Below are positions 16,258 through 24,910 of a stretch of DNA of 64,000 bases, one piece after another. Numbering within the stretch: position 1 is the stretch's first letter; each line of letters opens with the position of its first letter. The stretch spans positions 3,906,001 to 3,970,000 of the forward strand of contig NZ_CP109104.1 of assembly GCF_035917675.1 (NCBI RefSeq), in the 5' to 3' direction. Under the pieces are notes generated by a model. That model was given only the letters and a program-made list of their open reading frames with translations, made no database searches and was not told the origin of the DNA. This DNA is from Streptomyces sp. NBC_01775 (GTDB lineage Bacteria > Actinomycetota > Actinomycetes > Streptomycetales > Streptomycetaceae). Both the position numbers and the translations under genes were made by a program.

Positions 16258-16746
16258 ATGGCCGACTCCAGTTTCGACATCGTCTCGAAGGTCGAGCGGC
16301 AGGAGGTCGACAACGCCCTGAACCAGGCCGCGAAGGAGATCTCCCAGCGCTACGACTTCAAGGGTGTGGACGCCTCCGTCGCGTGGTCGGGCGAGAAGAT
16401 CGAGATGCGGGCGAACTCGGAGGAGCGGGTCAAGGCCGTGCTCGACATCTTCCAGTCCAAGCTGATCAAGCGCGGCATCTCCCTGAAGGCGCTGGACACC
16501 GGGGAGCCGCAGGCCTCCGGCAAGGAGTACCGCATCTCCTCCTCGCTCCAGGAGGGGATCTCGCAGGACAACGCGAAGAAGGTCGCCAAGGTCATCAGGG
16601 ACGAGGGTCCCAAGGGCGTCAAGGCGCAGGTCCAGGGCGACGAGCTGCGGGTGACCTCCAAGAGCCGGGACAGTCTCCAGGAGGTCATCACGCTGCTGAA
16701 GGGCAAGGACTTCGACTTCGCGTTGCAGTTCGTCAACTACCGCTGA
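16258..16746 (+). CDS. yajQ: YajQ-family nucleotide-binding protein
   Basis: A 162-residue cytosolic protein of the YajQ (DUF520) family, two ferredoxin-like domains. It has the family hallmarks SSFDIVSKV at the N-terminus, SQRYDFKG near residue 30, KRGISLKAL near 75, [14 protein letters not shown], and the end [10 protein letters not shown]. Some homologues bind cyclic di-GMP; that role here is inferred. The start ATG follows a GAGGAG site. Confidence 0.94.
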   Translation: MADSSFDIVSKVERQEVDNALNQAAKEISQRYDFKGVDASVAWSGEKIEMRANSEERVKAVLDIFQSKLIKRGISLKALDTGEPQASGKEYRISSSLQEGISQDNAKKVAKVIRDEGPKGVKAQVQGDELRVTSKSRDSLQEVITLLKGKDFDFALQFVNYR

Positions 16747-16795
16747 ACGAGCGGGCTTCGCCTGACGCACGCGGGACACGGGGACACGGAAGCGG

Positions 16796-18601
16796 TCATG
16801 CCTTCTGGGGCGTGGCCGCTTCCGTGTGTCCGGGGCCGGTGGGCCGTCCGGCGGTGGGCCGTCCGGCGGTGGGCCGTTCGTCAGCTCCCGTCCCCTTGTC
16901 CGTCGTCCCCCTGTCGGTCGTCCCCTTGTCCGCCGTCCACTTGCCAGCCGTCGGCTCGCCGACCGGCGGCTCGTCGGACACCTGCTCGGACGGCGGCTCG
17001 TCGTCCGGGAGGCGGACCGTGCGCAGTTTCCAGGCGGTGAGGGCCGCTGCCGTCAGGGTGAGGGCGATGCCGGCGAGTGCGGCAGTCTGCATGCCATGGG
17101 TGAACGCGTCCCGGGCCGTGACCAGGACCCGGTCGCCGAGTGCGCCGGGGAGGCGGCCGGAGGCGGCGACGGCGCCGCTGAGGGTCTCGCCCGCCGCGTC
17201 CGCGGCGCGGGCGGGAACGCCGGACGGGGCGCTGTCGGCGTACTCGCGGCGGTAGACGGCGGTGCCGACGCTGCCGAGCAGGGCCATGCCGAGCGCGCCG
17301 CCGAACTCCTGGACGCATTCGAGCAGTCCGGAGGCGGCCCCGGCCTGCTCCGGCGGCGCGGTGCCGACGACCAGGTCGGTGACGAGCGTCATGACGGAGG
17401 CGACGCCCATCGCGTAGATCCCGGCGCCGGTCAGGATGCCCCACAGCGGGGTACCGGCCTCGACGCGGGTGAGGACGGCGAAGCCCACGGCGGCCAGGAC
17501 GAATCCGGCGGCCATGAGATAGGCCCGGTTGATACGGCGGGCGAGCTGGACGCAGACAGGCGCGGCGACGCCGACGGCCAGCGAGGGGACGAGGCTCCAC
17601 AGCGCGGCGCGCAGCGGGCTCATGCCGAGCACCGACTGAAGGTACTGGGTGGTGAAGATCGCGAAGCCGACCATGACGAACATCGCGACGAGGTTGGCGC
17701 CCAGCGCCGCGCCGAAGCCGGGGCGGCGGAAGAGCGCGAGGTCCAGCATCGGGTGCGCGAGAGTGCGCTGGCGGTACAGGAACAGCCAGGCGAAGACGAC
17801 GCCCACCACGGCGCTGATCACATACGCGGGGTCGTAGCCCTCGGCGGCGAACTCCTTGACGGCGTAGATGACCGGGAGGACAGCGGCCAGGGAGAGCAGG
17901 GAGCTGGGCCAGTCGAAGCGGCCGGCGCCCGGGGTCTTGAACTCGGGGATCAGGAACGGCCCGAGGCACAGCAGGAGCAGCATCGCCGGCAGGTTCATCA
18001 AGAAGACCGAGCCCCACCAGAAGTGCTCCAGCAGCAGACCGCTGAGCACCGGGCCCGCGGCGACGCCGCTGACGGCGACGGCCGACCAGATGGAGATGGC
18101 GGTGGCGCGCTGCTTGGCGTCGTGGAAGAGGTTGCGGATCAGCGCCAGCGTGGAGGGCATCAGGGTGGCGCCGCCCAGGCCGAGGGCGGCGCGGGCCGCG
18201 ATGAGCATCGCGGGGCTGGTGGCGTAGGCGGCCAGGAGAGAGGCGGCGCCGAAGGCGGTCGCACCGGTCAGCAGCAGCTTGCGGCGGCCTATGCGGTCGC
18301 CGAGTACGCCCATGGTGAGCAGCAGTCCGGCCAGGACGAAGCCGTAGATGTCCAGGATCCACAGCTGCTCGGTGGCGGTGGGTGCCAGCTCGCGGGAGAT
18401 GAAGGGCACGGCGAAGTAGAGGACGGAGACGTCCATGTTGACCAGGAGCAGCGGGAGCAGGAGCACGCCGAGCGCGGTCCACTCCCGGCGCCCGGCCCGT
18501 GCGGGTGCCCTCTTCGCCGCCTCTGTCGATGCTGCTGTCTTTGCCGATGCTGCTGCCTCTGCCGCCCCTGGCGCCGATGTCGTTGGTCTCGTCGGAGTCA
18601 T
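16796..18601 (-). CDS. MFS drug-efflux transporter, DHA2 type, with repetitive C-terminal tail
   Basis: A 601-residue, about 14-helix proton-driven exporter with motif A GVLGDRIGRR and the same family-specific stretches as the island pump (REWTALGV, ATEQLWILDIYGFVLAG, ALIRNLFHD). After the last helix it has a tail of about 70 hydrophilic residues with short repeats (TTDRGTTDKGT, PTAGRPTAGRPT) encoded by tandem duplications at the 3' end. It is divergent from the TetR gene at 18687, its likely repressor. It is probably the resident chromosomal copy of the pump pair. Confidence 0.9.
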   Translation of the reverse strand: MTPTRPTTSAPGAAEAAASAKTAASTEAAKRAPARAGRREWTALGVLLLPLLLVNMDVSVLYFAVPFISRELAPTATEQLWILDIYGFVLAGLLLTMGVLGDRIGRRKLLLTGATAFGAASLLAAYATSPAMLIAARAALGLGGATLMPSTLALIRNLFHDAKQRATAISIWSAVAVSGVAAGPVLSGLLLEHFWWGSVFLMNLPAMLLLLCLGPFLIPEFKTPGAGRFDWPSSLLSLAAVLPVIYAVKEFAAEGYDPAYVISAVVGVVFAWLFLYRQRTLAHPMLDLALFRRPGFGAALGANLVAMFVMVGFAIFTTQYLQSVLGMSPLRAALWSLVPSLAVGVAAPVCVQLARRINRAYLMAAGFVLAAVGFAVLTRVEAGTPLWGILTGAGIYAMGVASVMTLVTDLVVGTAPPEQAGAASGLLECVQEFGGALGMALLGSVGTAVYRREYADSAPSGVPARAADAAGETLSGAVAASGRLPGALGDRVLVTARDAFTHGMQTAALAGIALTLTAAALTAWKLRTVRLPDDEPPSEQVSDEPPVGEPTAGKWTADKGTTDRGTTDKGTGADERPTAGRPTAGRPTGPGHTEAATPQKA

Positions 18602-18618
18602 GGCGGGGACTATACGAG

Positions 18619-18662
18619 CGTCTTAAACGCTTGTCTATGACACTTGTATAAGACGTCCGTCT
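18619..18662. promoter_or_regulatory. Operator-like inverted repeats between pump and TetR gene
   Basis: CGTCTTA (18619-18625) pairs with TAAGACG (18649-18655) across 23 nt, and AGACG-TC-CGTCT (18651-18662) forms a second small palindrome. Both lie in the 85-bp divergent promoter region and are candidate sites for the TetR protein. The region is noticeably AT-richer than its surroundings. Confidence 0.55.
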
Positions 18663-18686
18663 AGATGCTGCGGTACGGTCGTCCGC

Positions 18687-19259
18687 ATGGGACACCGCGA
18701 AGATCTGCTGGAGGGCGCGAAGCGCTGCCTGCTGGAGAAGGGGTACGCGCGGACCACGGCGCGGGACATCGTGCAGGCGTCCGGAACGAACCTGGCCTCG
18801 ATCGGCTACCACTACGGCTCCAAGGACGCGCTCTTGCAGGAGGCGCTGTTCGCATGGATGGGCGAGTGGATGGACGATGTGGAGGCCATCGTCAAGAGAC
18901 GGGCGCGACCGGAGGCGAGCCGGGCCGAGCGCTTCACCGCGGGCTGGACGGCCGTGTCCCAGCTTTTGGGCCAGCACCGGCACATGTGGACGGCCTCGAT
19001 CGAGCTGATCTTGCAGTCGTACGACAACAAGGAAATGCGCGAGCAGTTCACCAAGGCGCTGCCCGAGGCGCGCTCGGGCCTGGTGGCGCTGCTGAACGGG
19101 GTGCCCGAGGAGGAAGTGACGCAGGAGGAGCGGGATACCTTCGGCCGTCTCTACTACCTGCTGATGGTCGGGCTCGTCATGGAGGGAACGCTCGACCCCG
19201 ATACCGAGGTACCGGGGTCGATGTTGGTCGAGGCGATGCGGGGCATCTCCGGCGGGTGA
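18687..19259 (+). CDS. TetR-family regulator of the adjacent efflux pump
   Basis: A 190-residue repressor. The N-terminal helix-turn-helix is LEGAKRCLLEKGYARTTARD then VQASGTNLASIGYHYGSKD (residues 8-45). The C-terminal domain contains TASIELILQSYDNKEMREQF. It is divergent from the MFS gene, the standard arrangement for drug-responsive repression. No clear Shine-Dalgarno precedes ATG 18687, so it may be leaderless. Confidence 0.9.
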   Translation: MGHREDLLEGAKRCLLEKGYARTTARDIVQASGTNLASIGYHYGSKDALLQEALFAWMGEWMDDVEAIVKRRARPEASRAERFTAGWTAVSQLLGQHRHMWTASIELILQSYDNKEMREQFTKALPEARSGLVALLNGVPEEEVTQEERDTFGRLYYLLMVGLVMEGTLDPDTEVPGSMLVEAMRGISGG

Positions 19260-19342
19260 CCGTCAGGGAGTGCCACCGGCCGGTGCACCTCGGGGACGGG
19301 GAGGGGCAGGCGGGTGACCGTCAAGGAGAGGCGGGACGGCGG

Positions 19343-19747
19343 CTACCAGCGGTAGTGGGGGTAGGCGGCCTGGGTGCCGGCCGGCACGATCTCGCGGCCG
19401 AGCGGCATCAGGGAGATGGGGATCATCTTGAAGTGGGCCAGCCCGAAGGGGATGCCGATGATGCTCACGCACAGGGCGACGCCCAGGGTGAGGTGGCCCA
19501 GGGTGAGCCAGATGCCCGCGAAGATCAGCCATATCACGTTCCCCGCACCGGAGGCCGCGCCCGCGTCGCGGCGCTCGACGACGGTTCTCCCGAACGGCCA
19601 GAGCGCGTAGGAGGCGATACGAAAGCATGCCAGGCCCCACGGAATCGTGATGATCAGGACACAGCACACCAGCCCGGCGAGGAGATAGCCCAGGGCCATC
19701 CACAGACCGGAGAAGATCAGCCAGATGAGGTTGAGGAGGGTCTTCAC
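19343..19747 (-). CDS. YccF-domain membrane protein
   Basis: A 134-residue integral membrane protein made of two tandem YccF (DUF307) units of about 50 residues. Each runs from (N)LIWLIFxGxWxxLG through a helix ending in IPWGLACF or IPFGLAHF, then a PFGR or PLGR motif. The GTG start overlaps the htpX stop (GTGA), so it is translationally coupled to htpX. Function unknown. Confidence 0.85.
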   Translation of the reverse strand: MKTLLNLIWLIFSGLWMALGYLLAGLVCCVLIITIPWGLACFRIASYALWPFGRTVVERRDAGAASGAGNVIWLIFAGIWLTLGHLTLGVALCVSIIGIPFGLAHFKMIPISLMPLGREIVPAGTQAAYPHYRW

Positions 19748-20607
19748 TCGGTCCAGCCTGCCATCTTCTCCAGCCGCGCGACACGTTCGCTCATCGGAGG
19801 GTGCGTGGAGAAGAGCTTGGAGCGGCCCTCGCCCCTGCGGAACGGGTTGGCGATCATCATGTGACTCGCCGTCTCCAGCCGGGGCTCGGGCGGCAGGGGA
19901 AGCTGCTGGGTGCCCAACTCCAGTTTGCGCAGCGCGGAGGCGAGCGCGTGGGGGTCTCCGGTGAGCTGGGCGCCGGCGGCGTCGGCCTCGTACTCCCGCG
20001 AGCGCGAGACGGCGAGCTGGATGAGCGAGGCGGCGACCGGGCCCAGGATCATGATCAGCAGCATGCCGACCAGGCCCGGGCCCTCGTCGTCGTCGGAGCG
20101 GCCGATGGGCACCAGCCAGGCGAAGTTGACCAGGAAGAGCACCACGGAGGCGAGGGCGCCGGCGACCGAGGAGATGAGGATGTCGCGGTTGTAGACATGG
20201 CTCAGCTCGTGCCCGATGACGCCGCGCAGCTCCCGCTCGTCCAGCAGGCGCAAGATGCCGTCGGTGCAGCACACCGCGGCGTTACGGGGATTGCGGCCGG
20301 TCGCGAAGGCGTTGGGGGCCTGGGTCGGGGAGAGGTAGAGGCGCGGCATGGGCTGGCGCGCGGCCGTCGACAGCTCGCGCACCATGCGGTACAGCTCCGG
20401 GGCCTCGAACTCGCTGACGGGACGGGCGCGCATGGCACGCAGGGCGAGCTTGTCGCTGTTCCAGTACGCGTACGCGTTGGTGCCCAGCGCGACGGCCAAG
20501 GCGATGACGAGCCCCGTCGTACCGAAGAAGCTCCCGATGACGAGGATGAGGGCGGACAGCCCTCCGAGGAGCAGAGCTGTCCTGAGCCCGTTGTGCCGAC
20601 GGTGCAC
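19744..20607 (-). CDS. htpX: Membrane zinc metalloprotease HtpX
   Basis: A 287-residue M48 peptidase of the cytoplasmic membrane that degrades damaged membrane proteins. It has two N-terminal helices (residues 8-50), the NAFATGRNP substrate region, the zinc motif HELSH near 131-135, two more helices, and SREYEADA with the third zinc ligand Glu near 205. The length is normal and all catalytic residues are present. The YccF gene downstream is coupled. Confidence 0.95.
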   Translation of the reverse strand: MHRRHNGLRTALLLGGLSALILVIGSFFGTTGLVIALAVALGTNAYAYWNSDKLALRAMRARPVSEFEAPELYRMVRELSTAARQPMPRLYLSPTQAPNAFATGRNPRNAAVCCTDGILRLLDERELRGVIGHELSHVYNRDILISSVAGALASVVLFLVNFAWLVPIGRSDDDEGPGLVGMLLIMILGPVAASLIQLAVSRSREYEADAAGAQLTGDPHALASALRKLELGTQQLPLPPEPRLETASHMMIANPFRRGEGRSKLFSTHPPMSERVARLEKMAGWTE

Positions 20608-20730
20608 AGTACGCCCTCCAGGTGGTGCGGCAGGGGGACCTCGAGCAGGGCGGTCCTTCCACCCTCCGGTGGCCCCTTCCAGTGGACCCTCCCTGCCTGG
20701 TCAACGCATCCCGGACCGGCGCAGTTCCCC

Positions 20731-20755
20731 CGCCCGGCCCGTTGCGGGCCGGGCG
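20731..20755 (-). terminator. Hairpin downstream of the Tat-exported protein gene
   Basis: A perfect 11-bp stem, CGCCCGGCCCG (20731-20741) with its complement at 20745-20755 and a 3-nt loop, begins 35 nt beyond the stop at 20791 on the minus strand. It is a likely terminator separating that gene from htpX. Confidence 0.65.
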
Positions 20756-20790
20756 TGACGGGACTCGCATCCGGCTGTGACCTGCCCCTG

Positions 20791-21438
20791 TCACACCGAC
20801 GTGGCCCTCCCGCGCGTCAGAACATACTTGCGGGTGCTGCTGACCTCCATGGCGGCCGGATTCCGCTTGTCGACCTTGTAGACGTGGCCGCTGTCGGTGA
20901 CGTAGAGCACGTTCTGGTCGGTGTAGTCGGGCTGGACGTCATGGCCGTTGCCCGCGATGGTCCACTGGCCCGCCTGGACGAGCTTGATCTCCTGGTACGT
21001 GCCCTCGACCCGGTAGGAGCGCAACACGGTGCCGCCGACCGCCCACAGGAGGTTGTAGGCCGGGTCCCACAGGACGCCGTGCGCCTGGTGGAAGGGGTAG
21101 GAGCGCAGGTACTTCAGGGAGCTGATGGAGCCGTTGGTGGGCGCGTAGAGGTGGAGGGAGCCGCCGCCCGCGACCATGAAGACCGAGCCGTCGTTGGTGG
21201 TGTCGCGGAAGCGGGTCTCCAGCACGTCGCCCCAGCCGGGGTTGAAGCTCCACTTGATGTTGGCATCGGTGAACTGGTCACCTCTGTTGAAGATACAGAC
21301 GTTGTTCCGGTTCACGTCGAGCACGGCGATCTGGTACGAGGGCGCCGCCTCGGCATGTCCCGCCGCGAGCGCGCCCAGCGGCAGCGCCGCCCCTGCGGCT
21401 GCTGTCCCCTTCAGCAGGCTGCGTCTGTCGATACTCAT
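20791..21438 (-). CDS. Tat-exported protein, probable short beta-propeller fragment
   Basis: A 215-residue protein beginning with a Tat signal: DRRSLLKG at residues 4-11, hydrophobic AAAGAALPLGALAAG, then AEA. The mature part has blade-like repeats (IAVLDVNRNNVCIFN, GSVFMVAGGGSLHLYAP, YNLLWAVGGTVLRSY, QNVLYVTDSGHVYKV), suggesting a beta-propeller like DUF6528-type secreted proteins, but short for a complete one. Function unknown. ATG 21438 gives the signal peptide its normal position; an upstream ORF extension is unconserved. Confidence 0.7.
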   Translation of the reverse strand: MSIDRRSLLKGTAAAGAALPLGALAAGHAEAAPSYQIAVLDVNRNNVCIFNRGDQFTDANIKWSFNPGWGDVLETRFRDTTNDGSVFMVAGGGSLHLYAPTNGSISSLKYLRSYPFHQAHGVLWDPAYNLLWAVGGTVLRSYRVEGTYQEIKLVQAGQWTIAGNGHDVQPDYTDQNVLYVTDSGHVYKVDKRNPAAMEVSSTRKYVLTRGRATSV

Positions 21439-21597
21439 GTCCCGTTCGTCCCCCCTCACCGTGGAATGGTCAGCCGGCCACTCTCGTACCGGAGACGTCC
21501 GGATACACCGGGAGGTTTTGCTCCGCTTATGGGGATTCACCCGGAGAGCGATGCCACGGGAGGTTTCGGACGAACGCGAGTCAGAAGTGCGCGCGCG

Positions 21598-21629
21598 CCT
21601 CTTCGGAGAGCGGCCTCTTCGGAGAGCGG
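21598..21629. repeat. 16-bp tandem duplication just after nuoN
   Basis: CCTCTTCGGAGAGCGG occurs at 21598-21613 and 21614-21629, starting 6 nt beyond the nuoN stop codon. It is one of several duplications at gene 3' ends in this window. Confidence 0.8.
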
Positions 21630-21634
21630 TCTGT

Positions 21635-23308
21635 TCAGAAGAGCGCCGTGTCCGCGAAGCGGAGGAGGAGTTGTGGCGCACCGGATGCTGCGAGGGCGAG
21701 CGCCCCGGTGAGCGCGATCGTCACGGTCAGCGGCAGCGCGAGGCGGCGTGGGCGCGGGCGGGGCCCGGCTGCCGCCGTCTCGCCCGTACGGTCGCCCTCG
21801 TCGGCTGTACGGTCGCCGTCGTCGGCCGCGCGGAACAGCAGCGCCGTCCAGCGCAGGTAGTACACCAGGGCGATCACGACGTTCACCGCCATGACGACAG
21901 CGAGCCAGCCCAGGCCCGCGTCGACGGCGGCGCCGAAGACGGTCACCTTGGCGAACAGCCCGACGATGCCCGGCGGCAGGCCCGCCAGGCACAGCAGGAA
22001 GAAGCCCATCGCGAGTGCGGTCAGGGGGCGCGCGGAGATCAGGCCCCGGAAGTCGTCGAGGCGGTGTCCTGTGACGCCTTCGTCCGCCCCGTCCGCGTCG
22101 CCGTCCGCCCGGTCGGCAGCCGTCGCGCCGCGTACGGCCGTGACGACGGCGAAGGCGCCCAGGTTCACCACGGCGTACATCAGCGCGTAGGCGACGGTCG
22201 CGCCGATCGCCGCCGAGGGGTCGTCGGCCTGGCCCGCGTACCCGGCCGAGGCGATCGGGACGAGCAGATAGCCCGCCTGCCCCACCGAGGACCAGGCCAG
22301 CAGGCGCACCGCGCTGTGGGGCCGGTCGGCACGCTGGCGCAGCGCCGCGAGGTTGCCGACGCTCATGGTGAGCGCCGCCAGCACCGCCAGCGCCGGGCCC
22401 CACAGGTCCGCGTACGAGGGGAAGGCCCGCACGGTCACCAGGATCAGCCCGGTGAAGCCCGCCGCTTTGCCGACGACCGACAGGTAGGCGGCGACCGGCA
22501 CCGGCGCGCCCACGTACGTCTCGGGCACCCAGAAGTGGAAGGGCGCGGCCCCCGCCTTGAAGGCGAAGCCGACCAGGGTGAGTACGACGCCGGTGGCGGC
22601 CAGGGTCTCCAGGCGGCTGTCGGCGGCGGGCAGGCCCTTGGCGACCGTGCTCAGGTGCATGCTCCCGGTCGCGGCGTAGACGAAACTGACGCCCAGGAGC
22701 ATCACGGCGGTCGCGGTGACCGACGAGAGGAAGAACTTCAGTGCCGCCTCGGACGAGAGCCGCCGCCCGCGCCGCAGCCCGACCAGCGCGAAGGCGGGGA
22801 GCGAGACGACCTCCAGCGCGACCACGAGCGTGGTCAGGTCCCGGGAGGCGGGCAGCAGCGCCGCACCGGATGCCGAGGACAGCAGCAGGAACCAGAACTC
22901 CCCCGCCGGCAGCCCCTCGTCCCGTACGGCCGTCATGGACAGCAGCGCCGTCACGAAGGCGCCGCCGAGAACCAGCAACTGGATGATGAGCGTAAACGGG
23001 TCGGCGACGTAGCTGCACGCCCCGTTTCCCGAGGTCAGGCAGAACGTCGAGCGGTCCTCGCCGATCAGCGGGACGATCGCCAGCCCGGACAGCGCGAGGC
23101 CCCCGGTGGCCAGCCATCCGAGCACCGGTTTGTGCCGCTCCTCCAGGAAGAGGTCGGTCACCAGGACGACCAGGGCGACGACGGCGGCGATCGCGGGGGG
23201 CGCGATCGCCATCCAGTCGACGCTCTGGACGAGGTTGTGGGCGCCCTCGGTGCTCTGGGCGCTGAGCCTTTGGACGCTCTCGGAGGCGAGAGCCGCTGGC
23301 GCTGTCAT
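21635..23308 (-). CDS. nuoN: NADH-quinone oxidoreductase subunit N (antiporter-like)
   Basis: Last gene of the partial nuo operon. The 557-residue protein has about 14 membrane helices. The proton-antiporter core is visible: FKAGAAPFHFWVPETYVGAP with the conserved Lys and the helix-8 His region, and earlier VVALEVVSLPAFALVG with the key Glu. The ATG overlaps the nuoM stop (ATGA). A hydrophilic insertion rich in D/A/G near residue 400 (ADRADGDADGADEG) looks like expansion. It would pump protons as part of the membrane arm. Confidence 0.93.
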   Translation of the reverse strand: MTAPAALASESVQRLSAQSTEGAHNLVQSVDWMAIAPPAIAAVVALVVLVTDLFLEERHKPVLGWLATGGLALSGLAIVPLIGEDRSTFCLTSGNGACSYVADPFTLIIQLLVLGGAFVTALLSMTAVRDEGLPAGEFWFLLLSSASGAALLPASRDLTTLVVALEVVSLPAFALVGLRRGRRLSSEAALKFFLSSVTATAVMLLGVSFVYAATGSMHLSTVAKGLPAADSRLETLAATGVVLTLVGFAFKAGAAPFHFWVPETYVGAPVPVAAYLSVVGKAAGFTGLILVTVRAFPSYADLWGPALAVLAALTMSVGNLAALRQRADRPHSAVRLLAWSSVGQAGYLLVPIASAGYAGQADDPSAAIGATVAYALMYAVVNLGAFAVVTAVRGATAADRADGDADGADEGVTGHRLDDFRGLISARPLTALAMGFFLLCLAGLPPGIVGLFAKVTVFGAAVDAGLGWLAVVMAVNVVIALVYYLRWTALLFRAADDGDRTADEGDRTGETAAAGPRPRPRRLALPLTVTIALTGALALAASGAPQLLLRFADTALF

Positions 23309-24909
23309 CGGGTCACTCCTGGCAGCAGGCTCTGCACGGCCGGATCGGTCAGCCCCAGCAGCGCCGCGGGCCACAGCCCGGCGAGGACGGTGAGGACGAC
23401 CAGCGGCGTCCAGGCGGCGAACTCGTAGGGCCGCACATCCGGCAGGTCCCGCGCCGAGGGCTCGGCCGCGGGGCGTCCCGGCCCTGTCCCGGCCGGGTCG
23501 CCCATGCACACGCGGCGTACGACCAGCAGCATGTAGGCGGCCGTCAGCAAGGTGCCCAGGGCGCCCAGGACCATGAAGACCAGGTAGGCGGGGCGGCTGA
23601 GCCCGCCGGCCGGATGGTAGGCGCCCAGCAGCGCCAGCAGCTCGCCCCAGAAGCCGGCCAGCCCGGGCAGTCCGAGGGAGGCGACGGCGCCGAAGGCGAG
23701 GATCCCGCCGAACCGTGGCGCCCGCCCGTAGAGCGCGGCGCCCGTCGTGCCCGCCAGGCTGTCCAGGTCGCTGGTGCCCGTACGGTCCTTGAGCGCGCCG
23801 ACGAGGAAGAAGAGCAGGCCGGTGATGAGGCCGTGCGCGACGTTGGCGAACAGGGCGCCGTTGACGCCCGTGTGGGTGAGGGTGGCGATGCCGAGCAGCA
23901 CGAAGCCCATGTGGCCGACGGAGGAGAAGGCGATCAGCCGTTTGAGGTCTCCCCCGGCTCCCTTGCGCACCAGGGCGAGGCAGGCGAGCGACCCGTAGAT
24001 GATGCCGACGGCCGCGAAGGCCGCCAGATACGGCGCGAAGGTGTGGGTGCCGTCGGGAACGGCCGGCAGGAGGATGCGTACGAAACCGTAGGTGCCCATT
24101 TTCAGCAGCACTCCGGCCAGCAGTACCGAGCCCACCGTGGGCGCGGCGGTGTGCGCGTCGGGCAGCCAGCTGTGCAGCGGCCACATGGGCGCCTTGACGG
24201 CCAGGCCGACGCCGATGGCCAGGGCCGCGATCAGTTGCGTGGTGTGGCCGATGCCGGAGCCGTGCGCCTCGGCGAGCCGCACCATGTCGAACGTTCCGCC
24301 GTTCAGCCCGATCAGGAGCAGGCCGAGCAGCATCACCACGGAGCCGAGGAGCGTGTAGAGGATGAACTTCCACGCGGCGGCGGTCCGTCCCTCCCCGCCC
24401 CACCTGGCGATCAGGAAGTACATCGGGATGAGGACCATCTCGAACGCCAGGAAGAACAGCATCAGGTCGAGCACCGCGAAGGTGGCCAGCGTGCCGCACT
24501 CCAGCGCGAGCAGAAGGGCGACGAAGGCCCTCGGGCTGGGCCCCTGCGGCATCTTGGCGTAGCTGTAGAGCGCGCACAGGAACGTCAGCAGCGCGGTCAG
24601 CACGAGCAGCGGCAGGGAGACCCCGTCGGTGCCGAAGTGCAGCCGGATGCCCAGTGCCGGGATCCAGCCGACGTTCGACTCGGCCTGCATGGTGCCGGGG
24701 TTGTCGTGGTCGAAGCCGAGCGCCAGCAGGACGGAGAGGGCGAGCACCACGCCGGTGACGGTCACTCCGTGCCGCAGGACGGCCTGGTCGGGGCTCCGCC
24801 CGCGCAGCCCCGGCGGCGCGGGCAGCAGCGCGGCCAGGGCGCCGAGCAGCGGCAGGGCGACGACGGCGACGAGGAGCGCCTGCATCACGGTCTCGTCGAG
24901 CGGGATCAC
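23305..24909 (-). CDS. nuoM: NADH-quinone oxidoreductase subunit M (antiporter-like)
   Basis: A 534-residue protein with about 14 helices. Diagnostic segments are FFLAFEMVLIPMYFLIARWGG with the conserved Glu, [20 protein letters not shown] with the pumping Lys, and GFVLLGIATLTHTGVNGAL. The GTG at 24909 has GGAGGGG upstream and lies 1 nt after the nuoL stop. It belongs to the membrane arm with NuoL and NuoN. Confidence 0.94.
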   Translation of the reverse strand: MIPLDETVMQALLVAVVALPLLGALAALLPAPPGLRGRSPDQAVLRHGVTVTGVVLALSVLLALGFDHDNPGTMQAESNVGWIPALGIRLHFGTDGVSLPLLVLTALLTFLCALYSYAKMPQGPSPRAFVALLLALECGTLATFAVLDLMLFFLAFEMVLIPMYFLIARWGGEGRTAAAWKFILYTLLGSVVMLLGLLLIGLNGGTFDMVRLAEAHGSGIGHTTQLIAALAIGVGLAVKAPMWPLHSWLPDAHTAAPTVGSVLLAGVLLKMGTYGFVRILLPAVPDGTHTFAPYLAAFAAVGIIYGSLACLALVRKGAGGDLKRLIAFSSVGHMGFVLLGIATLTHTGVNGALFANVAHGLITGLLFFLVGALKDRTGTSDLDSLAGTTGAALYGRAPRFGGILAFGAVASLGLPGLAGFWGELLALLGAYHPAGGLSRPAYLVFMVLGALGTLLTAAYMLLVVRRVCMGDPAGTGPGRPAAEPSARDLPDVRPYEFAAWTPLVVLTVLAGLWPAALLGLTDPAVQSLLPGVTR

Positions 24910-24910
24910 G

